From NCBI GenBank assembly GCA_034509735.1, contig JACGWO010000011.1, positions 24,784,979 through 24,848,978 on the forward strand: 64,000 nucleotides of DNA, in the 5' to 3' direction. The translations under genes and the position numbers were made by a program. Numbering within the stretch: the first letter of the stretch is position 1; every line of letters begins with the position of its first letter. The stretch is from Sesamum alatum. Lineage: Eukaryota > Streptophyta > Magnoliopsida > Lamiales > Pedaliaceae. This document shows positions 1 to 11,248 of this stretch, in pieces. A model generated the notes under the pieces. The model was not told the DNA's origin, made no database searches, and saw only the letters and a program-made list of their open reading frames with translations.

Positions 1-153
1 GAAGCCTTAGTTCCCGTCCGTTGTCCCCTATTGAGCTTCCTTCTACTATTTCCGTAGGTGATCATAGAAACCTTGTAGGGGAGCGATAGAAGATATTGTA
101 TGGGATTTAGCATACTTCGCTCTGCTCTTTCACTTCGTTCTTCGCTTCGCTTT

Positions 154-428
154 CACTACAAGAAAAACACTCAATAGCAAGGAAAAATAATCAGCTTCGA
201 GCTAATTAGCAAGTAAAATTCTCGTTGCTAATATATTATTTAATATAAGAAATATACTTATCAATGTATTTAGCAACAAAAATAACCTACTAATAAATTT
301 AGCAACGAATTGTTAAAAATATATATTAAGTAGTGTAGATTAGCAACGAGAATTTTACTTCCTAATTAGCTCGACGCTGATTTCAGCAACAAATTTTTTC
401 GTTACTATTTAGCTATTTTCTTGTAGTG
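154..428. mobile_element. Non-autonomous CACTA (EnSpm/CMC) MITE, 275 bp
   Basis: The element begins CACTACAAGAAAA and ends with the reverse complement TTTTCTTGTAGTG. Its terminal inverted repeats run inward for roughly 90 bp (both arms share the stretch reading GAGCTAATTAG, then AAGTAAAATTCTCGTTGCTAA). It is flanked by TTT on both sides (151-153 and 429-431), matching the 3-bp target duplication of CACTA elements. There is no coding capacity; the centre is AT-rich. The family assignment rests on the terminal motif, the TSD length and the inverted arms, all visible here. Confidence 0.88.
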
Positions 429-657
429 TTTCCCCCACCCTCCTGAACCCCAATTATTGCTGCTCAGGCAACAGATAATTGGGGGTGGAAGCGTTCCCAT
501 CTGGATTATCGTCTCTTTCTTTCAAGTTTGTTGTGGTCTATCTTGTTTGAATGGTCTCTCCTTGGATTAATACTTTGCCGGAAAGGTAAATTCGAGGGAC
601 TAACGTGATTTTAAATGTCAAACTTAAGGGACCAACTATAATATTTACCCGAATATC

Positions 658-2194
658 TTTTTTTTTTTTAACACAAAAGAAAGATTTTATTTATTTACAG
701 CCGCAGCATGGGAAGTCTACAAAAGTTACATGCTTTAGTTCTGCAATACATGCAGTTTGCATCTTGCTCCAAGATGTTAGACAAAAAAATCGGGCATATA
801 GTATAGATATTTTCAGCAAAAGATGTAGCTGCAGCGTTGTGAGCCAGTAGATCATCTGCCCGATTTGCTTCCCATAACAAAAGGTTAGACTAGTTTTCTG
901 AAATTTAGTCAGTCTCATCCTGCACTCACGAAGGACCTGCACGGTGTGCTTGGGTGGAGCTACCTTCCTGCAAATAAGGCTGAAAACAAAAACAGAGTCA
1001 GTCTCAATTTGCAACTATGTGTATCCCAGCTGTAGTGCCAAATTTGAGACCCAGAATTTCAGCCATATTGTTTGTGCCCGTGGCTATAGAAAAAGCTGCT
1101 AAGAATTCACACTTATGGTTTTCGAAAATACCACCAACTTGGATTTCCAAGTGAAGAACCATCAATATTGAGTTTAATCCAACCGGCCTCCGGGGGTAAC
1201 CATTTCAGCCAAACAATAGGATACGTTTTTAGATGTTTTCGTGGTATTTCTGTCAGCATGTTACAGATTGTTCTCCAAGTTTGAGAGGTACTAATCGGTT
1301 TATTATAAAAAACAGCATGATTTCTCATTCTCCAAATAAACTATATTGAGATAATAAGTAGTTGTTTAGAAGGTACCTTTCGGCACGAATGTAAAACGCG
1401 GATGAGATTTTGAGAAGCTAAAGCAGATATGTCAGGTACTAAGATAGAAGTTAAAAGGCAAGAAGAACTTACACTGAGAATAGATATGTGCAATAGTATC
1501 ACATTCATCCCACAGAGAGTGCATTTAGCCGATGTTAATCGAAAACGATCAAACAAGAACTTTGCAGTAGGTAAGCAAGAATGCCCAACAAGCCAAACAT
1601 GAAATAACACCTTTGGTGGAGCATGTATTTTCCAAGGAAATAAAGGAGAGGATGGATAATTTTGTAGGCCGATTTTAGAGTGAAAGTTCCTTTCGTATTC
1701 CCTGCCCACATTTTATGATCATTTAGGTCTACTGAAGGAATGGGGATATATAGAAAGAATTGGTGTTATAATATCCTCAGGCAGTACTTGTTTAAGAGTG
1801 TTTGAGATTCCATTGACGTTCGGGTGTGATGGAGTGGGATGGATGGAGTCCACTATGTCTGCAAGGAGAAAATTACCCACCCATTTATCATGCCAAACAT
1901 TAATAAGTTGTCCATTTCCCACGCACCATTGTTTGATATATTTACGTTATGATTAGAAAAGAAAGATCTCCAAAGGCAACTATGGTTGAGCTTTTACACT
2001 AGACTCCAGGAAGTCTTACTTTTTCTTGAAAATTTGGTAAAATAGAGATTGATTAGGCGCCAACTTTGTTTAAGAAGATAGGCAGTATTAAGCACACTAG
2101 CGTTACGCAGTCCTAGTCCCACCCTCCGATTAGGTATACTAATATTCTTCCAACTGACTAAACTAGCCTTTTTGCCATTAGGGTTAGATAGCAT
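658..2194 (-). mobile_element. 5'-truncated LINE (non-LTR retrotransposon) remnant with poly(A) end
   Basis: Read on the minus strand, the pieces fall in LINE order. First is the reverse-transcriptase C-terminal region (2194-1994, containing SWKNISIPNRRVGLGLRN). Next is the linker and zf-RVT zinc-binding domain (1922-1341, containing WHDKWVG and then PPKVLFHVWLVGHSCLPT). Last is an RNase H domain (1328 to about 695, with the catalytic-type motif KLNIDGSSLGNP and the C-terminal WEANRADDLLAH in another frame). A run of T at 658-670 is the copied poly(A) tail, giving the 3' end. The catalytic RT core and ORF1 are absent, so this is a typical 5'-truncated copy. It has several frameshifts and stops and cannot be active. 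Target duplications were not resolved. The 229 bp between this tail and the CACTA MITE holds nothing I recognise. Confidence 0.85.
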
Positions 2195-2643
2195 TTAATA
2201 TCTTTTAATAAAATAGTGGAAGTTCATAGTTAATTGGGCCGACCCAGAAACCCGGATCCGGATGTCCATTTGATTTATGAGTTGATGGACCTAAAGCACC
2301 GATTTGGCGGGTGGGGGGACCCGGAAAACCATAGCCCCACCTTGTGCGACCCACGTGGGAGGGGATTTAGATTTTTTGCCCATGTCCTCCTCTTCCTAGT
2401 TTCCACCCGCGTGTGACTATTACGCTCCAGTTGTCCTTGTCTTCTTCTTCTTCTTGTTATTTCTCTCATTTTCAGCTTTTTTCGAGTTGGAACCCTTAAT
2501 TCAACACATCCTGAAAATTCCCAATTTTGATGTCTAGAATATTATGCCCTAAAATGATCCCAAGAGCGTGAAATTCCTTACTCAAAACCCTAATCTGCGC
2601 GAAATAGTGCGATTAACTTACCCGAAACTTAGGGTTTTTGAAA
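2195..2643 (+). promoter_or_regulatory. Upstream region and 5' leader of the AT1G01500-like gene
   Basis: This non-coding stretch lies between the LINE remnant and the start codon at 2644. The distal part is GC-richer than the surroundings. A pyrimidine-rich CTT repeat (about 2440-2456) is typical of plant 5' leaders. No clear TATA box was found, so the transcription start is not placed. Confidence 0.4.
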
Positions 2644-5312
2644 ATGGACAAGAACGGGGATGAATTGCAGCTAGCGATGTACAACCCTCCGAGTTTCACA
2701 GGTGGATGCTTGGAGATTCGGCTTTTCTACGTCCGCATCTCGCCTTGTGCGGTGGACGACGTCCCGGACCAGCTCAAGCTCCGCCACCTTCGACGCGAGG
2801 TAGGCGTTTCATTGGAAATTAACGGCGCACGTGTCCCATCATCGGAGTCTGTTTCTATTACCCTTCGTCGCGATCGCGTCGATAAGGATTCCTCTGAGGT
2901 TACGTACGTCAGCACCGACAGCGTTAAAATCTCGGGTCCCGCGGAATTCGAGGTCTGTGAAGTGAGGGATGATTTGGATTTGATTCTATGTGGCTCGCTG
3001 CAGAGAGCTGATGCTGCGGCTCCGTGGAGTAATGGGGGTGCCTTGGATAATGATATGAAAACTGGGTGGAGTATGGAGTGTTATGTGGCCGCCTCCATTA
3101 CGAATGGGAGGTCGCCATTTTTCCAGCCAAAGATTGGGGTTTGCTCTCCCTCGATTGAAGTTTACGTAGCTGGGTGTTGCTCGGGGACGCCGGTCATTTT
3201 GACGAAGATGATTCTGATTAGTCCGAGGAGGAAGGTGGCGAGGCAAGGGATGATTCTTGATGCAATCCCAGAGGATGAGGAAATGGGGAAGGAGCAAAGG
3301 AGTCTCTGCAATGGTTTGGTGAGGCAGCGGAAATTGCAGGTAGTCTTGGATTTATGTTTAATCGTTTTGTGTTGATTTTTACTTCTTTTGTTTGTCATCA
3401 GAAGGCAGCGATGTTGTAATGATTGTGTAGATTACTGCATATGTTAGCTGAGCATGAACGTGGTCGTATACATCAAGCGGAGATATTTCTTGATATCATG
3501 CTAAGAATACCTTGGATTTCTAAAAGATGATGCCATGTAATCTAATGACTAACAGAAAGGAATATCGGGATATAAGTCGGGAAAGCTGAAGTAGCTACTT
3601 TTGAGATTAACAGAAGAAAGCAAAAATTGAGTGGGCAATCATAATAAAATAGGCAGGCCAATGCTTGAGATTCTGCCATTAGATAAATATGGCCCAGTTG
3701 AATTTAGATGGTGGATTTTATTCCCACTACTGCAACTGTTTTTCTGCAAAAGTAGCTTAAAACTTATCGTTATGCAAATGAGAATTTGGTTTAGGTTGAG
3801 TGCAAGGGAGATGATTATACCCGGTAATATTATTTTGATTATGATCAAGGTGGATATTGATCCTATTGACAGGCTCGATTAGAATATGTCGTCTGGAGAT
3901 ACTCTATAGCTAGTCAATTTATCATCCATGTGCAGCATTACAGTCAATGTTGAAAGGAGTAATGGTATATGAGAAAAACATTGCTGGTTACTAGTTGAAT
4001 GGATTTGAAAGATATAGTTGGACAACTAAGACAAATATGAATCCACTGCCAATTTGATAGTGTGTTCTTTTAGAATTTTAGGTTATGCAACCCTGTAAAA
4101 TGATCTTTTAATTCAGTTGTGGGGATGCGTGATACTTGTTGCCGGTGTTTGAACTTTTTATAAACATGAACTGGTTTTTCCTTCAAATCACAATCATAAA
4201 ACTATATAAATGGGGTAGTGTATGCATTAAAGGCACTATTGACCTATACAATGCACATATGTCTATTAAGGGCAACCCTGTAAAATGATCCTTTAATTCA
4301 GTTGTGGGGATGCGTGATACTTGTTGCCTGTGTTTGAACTTTTTATAAACATGATCTGATTTTCTCTTCAAATCACAATCAGAAAACTATATAAATGGGG
4401 TAGTGTATGCCTTAAGGCAGTATTGACCTATGCAACATATGTCAAGTAAAGGCAACCCTGTCTGCCTGGAGCTCAAAAGCTAATATGCTTTTCCTTAATC
4501 ATAGTTCATCTGTTGTATACGGGATTATTGTGGGTTGGATTTTGCTGTTGCTCCTAAGATGCTTTACAGCCTAAACTACTATCAAAATATCTAGTTTTAG
4601 GGTGTGGCAAACCTTTCCTTTTCACATTGTTAAGTATAATAATTATCGTATGAATTATGCATGGATAACAAATTGATGCTATAGAAAACCTCATTATTGG
4701 CAGCAAAAGTCTAACCCGTTACTCAGCTTGAAAAGATCAATTCTAGGTCAAGGAGACTTGTCAGAGATTTGTTGATTTCTTTGTGTCAAAGCTTAATATT
4801 AAGTGTAATTTCAAGTTGATGTGGATGATTGTGGACATGTATACTAAGACTTTGGAAATATTTGAACAATTTGGCCAATTATTTTGTGCCGTTGGACTGC
4901 AGGGTGGAGACTTGTATTCTGTTATATGCACTTGTAAGATATCTTGTTCTTTTGATTGATGTAGCTACTTTAACAATGGTAATCCATCCTTTGGGCGGTA
5001 TCTGCCAGGAACAGAGTTAACCCTCGCAATGCTGCATACTTATGATCCTCTGAGTTTCTAATCTTAACTGATTTTCTGCAGCTCATGGCAGCAGACATGG
5101 ATGACTACGAGCCAGATAGGAAAGTTGGATACAGCTATTACTCTGACGATATGTACTATGGCGAAGATGGCCAGCTTTCCTGGTTCAATGCTGGTGTGAG
5201 GGTTGGTGTGGGAATAGGGCTTGGGGTGTGCCTGGGTGTTGGAATTGGTGTTGGCCTGCTTATGCGATCGTATCAAGCTACAACTAGGAATTTCAGGAGG
5301 AGATTTTTCTGA
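2644..5312 (+). CDS. AT1G01500-like plant-specific protein with C-terminal glycine-zipper membrane segment
   Basis: There are two exons: 2644-3339 (232 codons) and 5082-5312 (76 codons plus TGA), giving 308 aa. The donor CAG|GTAGTC and acceptor CTGCAG|CTC are both phase 0. The N-terminal part contains YNPPSFTGGCLEIRLFYV, the signature of the plant family annotated in Arabidopsis as 'erythronate-4-phosphate dehydrogenase family protein' (AT1G01500). No Rossmann GxGxxG or dehydrogenase catalytic residues are visible, so that name looks inherited rather than informative. The second exon has an acidic, tyrosine-rich stretch (DDYEPDRK, YYSDDMYYGEDGQLSWFN). It then has a hydrophobic segment of repeated GxG/GxxxG units (about residues 273-293) and a basic tail ending FRRRFF. 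This suggests a membrane-anchored or membrane-oligomerising C-terminus. An open frame extends two codons upstream from a TTG; the first real ATG is at 2644. Biochemical function is unknown. The family match is from memory; the gene structure is read directly. Confidence 0.87.
4087..4460. repeat. Tandem duplication (~180-185 bp units) inside intron 1
   Basis: Two near-identical units start with GCAACCCTGTAAAATGATC, one at 4087 and one at 4272. A truncated third start (GCAACCCTGT) lies at 4452. Unit lengths are 185 and 180 bp, with few differences, so the duplication is recent compared with the transposon remnants. It lies wholly inside the 1742-bp intron of the AT1G01500-like gene. Confidence 0.85.
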
Positions 5313-6658
5313 GTCTACATTCTACCGAGGATAATAGTGATCGTTATCATGGAAACATATTGCCTTTGGGATCGCTGATCTAGAGACACGATAACACAGC
5401 TGAAGCGTAAGAAGAAGCCCATAATAGCTACATAAAATATGGCGTATAATCTGGTGCTACCCAAAATTCTAGTTCTGGTAAAGGTGCTGCTTTTGATCTA
5501 TGCTGCCAAGTTCTTCCATCATGTGCCACCGAAGTGTTCATGTATCAGTCTGAAATGTTAAATATTCGGCCTGGTGTGCCATAAGGGATGCTGGGCTGAT
5601 GTGTGGATATGGCCTGTACTCTGTGCTTGGTCCTCCGTAGATATACGTTCTCTTTTGTGACGCCATTTGGTCTGATCATCTTTTCGAGTAACTTTTTTTT
5701 CTCCTTATTTACGTTTTTCTGTATACTGCTTAACAATTTAGCCAATTTTGTTCCTTTTTTGACTGCCCAAATAAGTAGGCATGGTGCTGGTGGGCATAAG
5801 AGTTGCTGCTTTGTAGTAGTACATTGTTGTAGAGTTCTATAACATCATAGTCGTCTTATTGTTTCAGATCAGACATTTTGTTTGGATCCGCCCCTGTTTG
5901 AGTTGATTTGATGGATAAAGCTATTTTAATTTGTTCAATGAGCATATTGGAATGAGTAAATTACATCGGCCCTTCAGGCCTCGATTACATGGCATAGTTT
6001 TATTTGAGTGACGGGATAAATTTGAACTAAATGTATGATAAAAAGGCTCGGGATTAATTATAAGTTATTTTCCTTGGTTCTTTTGAAATTTATATAAAAA
6101 TTCAATTCTATGTTTACTTGAGATTCCTTTCATTCTCTATTTTCCTACCCCAAATTCAACAAAGCTCTAATTACGAAAATCTTGGAAGAAGCCCTCTTCC
6201 AAATGAAACCGAACGAGCAAGCTTGTGGTGGGAGTATATGCGTTTGTGAGTTTTCGTGACTGACCAGCAAGCTTGTGGTGGGAGTATATGCATTCGTGAG
6301 TTTTCGTTCCCAGGGCAGTCACGTAAAGCTTTTGCAAGTTTTGCCATTTGTATTCAATGTTTGATCCTACGGAGCACATTGATATGTTTTGTTTTGTTTT
6401 TTGGGATTGCTATATATTTGTGGTGCACATTGATACTGTTTTGTTTTCTGGATTGCTATATATCATTTGTGGTTTAGTGTTTCTTGTACGTTAGTCCGTC
6501 GATTAAGAATTATTGTAATATATTTTCTAAAAGTCCAGTCCATCAACTATTGTAAGTATCATAGTTGAAGGGTTTGGTATGTTTTTTGTGTTGGTGTACC
6601 TGTTTGTGCGTAATAAAAAGGAATATATTTTCTTTTGATGAATTGTTGTTATATATAG
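5313..6658. other. 3' flank and intergenic DNA downstream of the AT1G01500-like gene
   Basis: This region holds the 3' UTR of the preceding gene (end not resolvable; transcription probably stops before about 5900), then AT-rich DNA. The only structured element is the 50-bp tandem duplication at 6217-6308. The open frames here are short and without recognisable domains. Confidence 0.5.
6217..6308. repeat. 50-bp direct tandem duplication
   Basis: GCAAGCTTGTGGTGGGAGTA begins at 6217 and again at 6267, followed in both copies by a near-identical continuation ending GTGAGTTTTCG. The two copies differ at only a few positions. No coding role is apparent. Confidence 0.85.
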
Positions 6659-6799
6659 CGTGGTTTATTGGATGTGCTCATTAAACAGATTCAATTTGGC
6701 CTTGCTGCACTTGGATATCCAGATAAGTATTTGATTCGAACGGCTATGCAAGAGGTAAATCAGGTTTACAGGATGTATCATGAGTACAACTTCTTTTAA
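6659..6799 (+). pseudogene. Possible orphan terminal exon (46 codons plus stop), source gene not recognised
   Basis: After an acceptor-like TATATAG, an open frame reads RGLLDVLIKQIQFGLAALGY, continues through an amphipathic helical stretch (YLIRTAMQEVNQVYRMYHEY), and ends NFF-TAA at 6797-6799. The composition looks like real protein, not like random AT-rich translation: regularly spaced leucine/isoleucine and few rare residues. No upstream exons are visible. The Ty3/gypsy fragment starts immediately downstream, so this could be the tail of a host gene whose other exons were displaced, or a captured fragment. I could not identify the family. Confidence 0.35.
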
Positions 6800-6829
6800 G
6801 GCAAAGTTCGGCAATTGTAAGGAAATGGG

Positions 6830-8556
6830 TCATCTTGGTTTTCCTGTTGGGTTCTGCTCCTAAAGAAAATGGGAGTAGGATTTACCCTAGGGGGTGTACC
6901 ACTTCCCCTTCAAAGGCATAGGGTGATGTGTCTATCGACTCCGGCGGGGTGTCACCAAGCTCCATCTGCCAATAGACCTCGTAAAAAAGGTATCTGTAGA
7001 ACTGCTAGAATCCACAAAGATACATTGCACAGTGTAATTGGCTATAGTTGCAGAAATAACAAGTGCATCATTATGAGGTAAATGAACTTCTTGCATGTCT
7101 ACAAGCCCAAAGTGGATCATGGGATCCCCTACTGGTGGTTTGTGGTCGAGTTCTATAACTGCTCGGGCAGCACGGGCATGGGCTCGACTAGCTCTCCTGG
7201 AGTCCCCATCAATAGCGCCTCCTGTAAACATGTGGATCACCCCTTTAGCAAAGGTGTTCTCCGAGCTCTACTCCTTAGTAGGGAACTTCTCCTTTCTGTA
7301 CTCCCTCTTGGGGGTACGGTCAGTAACCTGCTCTTCGCTCTTGTTGGAATCACGATGGCGGGAGTGTTCCTCCTTCTGCTCACGTCGTCGATCTTTGTCG
7401 ACGAAATCCTTCAGGTAGCCAGCTTGAATGAGCCACTCTATCTCTTATCTCAACTGGCGACACCTATTGTATCGTGTCCATACTCCCTATGGTACCTGCA
7501 GAAATACTTGAATTTAGAAAGTTGGGAGCCTTCCTCAGTGCCCTTACCCCATTGCAGAGCAGGATGGCAATCTATGGTCATCAGCATCCGTGTTAGATCG
7601 GTGATCAACGGGGTGTAATGTTTGTTCTTTGAATCGAGAAGGTTAAACCGTCCTTTAGGTTCTCCCTGTGCTCCTTCGAATGAAGGAGGTGTCTCCGTCC
7701 CTCCTCTTGTCCTTATTATCCCTTTTCTTGACCAGCCAGGCTTCTTCGAGATTTATGTACTTCTATGCTTGAGCTAGTACTTCATGAAAATTAGCTGCAA
7801 GTTTCTTCGCCAAGGATTCAAAGAGGGGCCCCACCCGGAGGCCTTGGGTGAAAGCACTGACCAGCACCTTCTAATAGGCAGTAGGGACTTCTAGGATTGC
7901 ACTATTGAAGTGTTGGACGTACGTCCTCAAGGTTTTCTTTTCCTCCTGTTTGACCCTGAAAAGGCTTATGGCCGATTTTTGGTACATTTTGCTGCTGGCA
8001 AACTGGTATAGAAAAAGATAACTAAACTCTACAAAAGATCTTACTGATCCAACTGGAAGCTGGTTGAACCATTGTTGAGCAGAATCAGTTAGTGTAGTAA
8101 GAAAAACAAGGCATTTAATACCATTTGTGTACCTGTGCAGCAAGGTCGTATTTTCAAACTTACACATGCTCAACAGGATCGGTGGTGCCATTCTAAGCAG
8201 GTAGATAAGAAGGTGGCTTGAAGTAAGCAAGGAGCTCTTCAGCCATGATGTCAATGCTGAAGGGTATGCCATGCTCAGCAGGCATAGCCTCCTTTGTTAC
8301 CTCTTGGTGGAGTTCCACCACCTCTTTCCTGAGATAATGCCAGTATTCGAGGGGATCCTAATATATTGGGTCTTGTTAGCAAGAGCAGGTGCAGGATCGC
8401 CTTGTTGCGATGCAACAGGGATCGACAAATTAGCTCCCGGCTCCTATTGAGAGGGTTGTCCTGCTCCACTGGCTGGGATGCCTCGAAGCGCTGATTGAAT
8501 GGTCTCCACAATAAATTATCAGACTTACTCACAGAAGAACGGGTTGGCAGTAGCAA
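6830..8556 (-). pseudogene. Degenerate Ty3/gypsy gag-protease coding region
   Basis: The gag capsid homology lies at 8272-7871, containing AQQWFNQLPVGSVRSFVEF and the conserved QEEKKTLRTYVQHF. The protease region lies at 7240-6932, with HNDALVISATIANYTVQ followed by FVDSSSSTD. In retropepsins the last segment should contain the catalytic D-[ST]-G; here it reads DSSSS, so the catalytic glycine is lost. Downstream the frame shifts again into a segment resembling ILLPFSLGAEPNRKTKM, the usual continuation in this lineage. Several stops and frameshifts separate these blocks, so no functional polyprotein is made. Long open frames on the plus strand at 7082-7618 are antisense to this region. Confidence 0.8.
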
Positions 8557-8744
8557 GCAAGGCTTCAGGGTCGAGGACAGGAGCTGGGACGTTGAGTCCT
8601 TCTAGTGCTTGCTCCTGGGATGGACCAGTAGATCCTGCTGCAGCCGGGAGGAAGTATTTCCCTCAAAAGAACCATTATCGCCACCGTTATCTGAACTCAT
8701 CATTTCTCACGCGAAAGCCCAAGTGTTCCCACAGACGGCGCCAA

Positions 8745-9484
8745 TGAAGTGTACCGAAGTTCAACAACACCACAAAAGTCGAGGGACCTTCACGAAAATC
8801 CCAAGATTTAGGAGGGACTAACCTACAATGAGGTGTTAGCACTTTGATGCTTAAGTCAATAATATTCTTGCTGATAAAATAATGAAAATTTTTGAAACAA
8901 GTGAAAATAATGGCGAAATAATATTGTGTAGTGATAGAACGTGTGTGAGTGAGTTGGAAAGAGCTGAAAAGTTGAGAGAATTCGTGTGATAGTGAAGTGG
9001 TGACGTAGAGAATAAGTTACTTGAAAATGGCTGCACAATTAGTCATTTTATAGGGGCTCGTGCGAGTTTCATTGAGAGCCGTTGTCGTTGGAAAGCATGA
9101 AGAGTCAGTTAGTTTCTCCAATAAACCGCGAGAGAATCAGATAAGAATTGAAGAAAATATGACCGTTTGAATCATCTTGTTAGGTCTGCCACCTTTCTCG
9201 AGAAGTGGTTACCTGGTGAGAAAAATCTGGGCTTCGGCCTGCCCTTTAGGAATTTGGATGAGATCCTTTAATATGACATGTCCCCATGTGTCAGTCACCT
9301 GTACATCGTGGAATCTCTGTTGTAAAGTGACTATGCTTGTTGTACGAGGCTTTTCCATGGGCTTACCATGTTAGTGACTATAAAAGGGGTCCAATAGGTA
9401 AATGACTTACTGTTTTGGGCCAAGTGAACTTGGCCTGCTGGGTTATCCTGCTCGGGGGTCGACTCCTAGCTCTTGGGCTTATCA
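8745..9484 (-). repeat. LTR of the minus-strand Ty3/gypsy fragment (~740 bp)
   Basis: Read on the minus strand the LTR begins TGATAAGCCC (from 9484) and ends ACACTTCA at 8745, one base before the PBS-type sequence. TG..CA ends are present. The left boundary is inferred from the TG and from similarity to the TGATATGCC start of the other gypsy LTR in this window. No partner LTR was found, so element age cannot be estimated here. Confidence 0.65.
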
Positions 9485-9549
9485 GGTGGATATTTAGGGG
9501 CCATGAGATGAATTAACAAGAAAACTAGATGAAAATTTATATTATTCCC

Positions 9550-9725
9550 CGATTGATTTATTACCGACTTATTGTAGGTCAAACAAATCTTTATATGATC
9601 AAATTACCCTTATACATTTTTATACGTTAATACATGTGAGATTGTATATTTTTACCAGTATAAGGGTAGTTTAGTAAAAAAAAAAAATTGGTTTGACATG
9701 TAATAGGTCGGTAATAAGTTAATCG
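9550..9725. repeat. Hairpin MITE-like inverted repeat (176 bp) upstream of ENSA
   Basis: The left arm from 9550 reads CGATTGATTTATTACCGACT and the right arm, reverse-complemented from 9725, reads CGATTAACTTATTACCGACC. The arms also pair through GTCAAAC and through ACCCTTATAC near the centre, so the whole unit can fold into one long hairpin. No coding capacity is present. The family was not determined and no clear target duplication was seen. It lies about 270-450 bp upstream of the likely ENSA leader. Confidence 0.7.
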
Positions 9726-9999
9726 AGTTTAAATATCGATTCTAATTCGATTTTTTATTGATATCAATAAATTTGATGAATTTTAATTAATGGAATGATT
9801 TATTTGTTGGACGAAAACGAATTAAGAATTTTAGATATAATTTTTTAAATCATATAAAATTTATGTGTAATTACACCTAACTCGGGAGGCGGTAAAACAT
9901 ACCTAATTGTAATGAGGTAAGACGAAAATGTAAAAACGCGTGAGCTTGTAGCTTCGAAGGACATGTATGTCATTTCACCCTCTCCCCAACCTTCTGTAT

Positions 10000-10105
10000 T
10001 TCTATTTCATTTTTCCACTCTCGCAAACAGTCTCTCTCTGTCCCTCTCTCAAACATACACCGGCAATCGATCTAACATAGAAACAGACTTGGATTAATTC
10101 CCCAG
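10000..10105 (+). promoter_or_regulatory. Likely non-coding first exon (5' leader) of ENSA
   Basis: A pyrimidine-rich stretch (TCTCTCTCTGTCCCTCTCTC) is followed by a good donor, CCCCAG|GTGATT, at 10105/10106. The coding exon at 11249 is preceded by an acceptor (AATGCAG, ending 11230) with a short leader remnant before the ATG. A 5'-UTR intron of about 1.1 kb therefore explains the gap at 10106-11230, which contains no other gene. The transcription start is approximate. Confidence 0.5.
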
Positions 10106-11248
10106 GTGATTCTAAATTTTCATTTTTTAATATGATTTTATTTTCTATTTTCTTGAATTTCCAATTTGTTTTTGCAGTAATTGATCTTGTTAACTGCTAA
10201 AGATTTAATTCTTTCTTCCCGCCCCCTCTTTTTTGGCTAGCGTGATAATCTGTTTGCATGTTTGGATGTTTATGCGATTCATTGGAAACGGAAATTAATT
10301 CCATAATTTACATTGTGATCTCTGAGGATCTAGGTTGATGAAGATTTAGCGAGATGAATGGCAAAAAAAGTCGAAATTTATGAATGTAAATTTGACACAG
10401 TTGTTGTTAGATCATATAGTTGAAGTTTATGATAAGTTCTTGTAATTAGATGATCTAATCTACTGTGGTTGAGCTTATGATTGTTTTAAGGACGTTAGAA
10501 TTTCTGGCTTAAATTATGCTAATGCGTGAATGGCAACGCGTTCCTAAGCGGTGGGACGATGTGAGATGCCTAAAGTGTTCGAGTTTTCTCTTTGCTTTGG
10601 TGTCAGTTCTGAGTTGCAATTCTTACACTTAATTTCATGGATTAATTCTGGAATTGAGATTGCGGTACCTTTCTTTGAAATATTGATATGTGGAGTAGTT
10701 CAACTCCGTGCTTGGATGGAATTGATATTACTCTTTGAAGACTTAGATATCAATTATAGGTAGAGTTAAGATACCATTAATGAATGGCACTAAGAATGAG
10801 ATACTATAAATTTCCTCATTATTCATGGTTTTCAAGACTAGAGCTTAAGGGATTCATTACTAGTGCACTTTGTGCTGGACCAATATCACGCAATTGGAGA
10901 AAGAGTCCTACTTGACTATAGAGCAAAATTATTCAATGTAAATGCATATTCTCGTATCAAAACCTTATTTGGTCAACTACGGTTTGGAAATTAATTTTTG
11001 TGATCTTCAAGTTTTCTGGTCATTATTTACGGAAAAGTTGGAAGTGCATTGGTGGTACAAGTAGTGTATATTCTCAGCTTGTCTTGAGTTTGTCTGGCAG
11101 TAATAGGCGAACTGTGCGAAATGTTCCTTTTTCTGTCTATCCTCAAGTAGGCATTTTTTCTAAATATAAGTTGTCTCGTAAACTATTCATGAAATTGGTA
11201 ATTTGTGTATAACCCAAGTGTTTTTAATGCAGCTCTTGTCGCAAGAAT

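Larger units (their letters stand above)
6800..9484 (-). mobile_element. Truncated Ty3/gypsy LTR retrotransposon: LTR, PBS, gag and protease only
   Basis: On the minus strand, an LTR (9484-8745) is followed by a primer-binding-type sequence TGGCGCCGTCTGTGGGA (8743-8727), then a gag region, then a retropepsin region. Pol (RT, RNase H, integrase) and the second LTR are missing; recognisable protease-linker coding stops near 6800. The leader and gag style resemble the Tat/Ogre side of Ty3/gypsy, as does the second gypsy element near the right end of the window. The two are separate copies in opposite orientation. The fragment separates the AT1G01500-like gene from ENSA. Confidence 0.82.

Noticed and set aside
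2638..2643. Possible start two codons upstream of the first gene
   Set aside because: The codon at 2638 is TTG, not ATG; the first ATG of the frame is at 2644.
7082..7618. A 178-codon open frame on the plus strand
   Set aside because: It is antisense to the degenerate gypsy gag-protease region, whose minus-strand reading has conserved motifs; the plus-strand translation has none.
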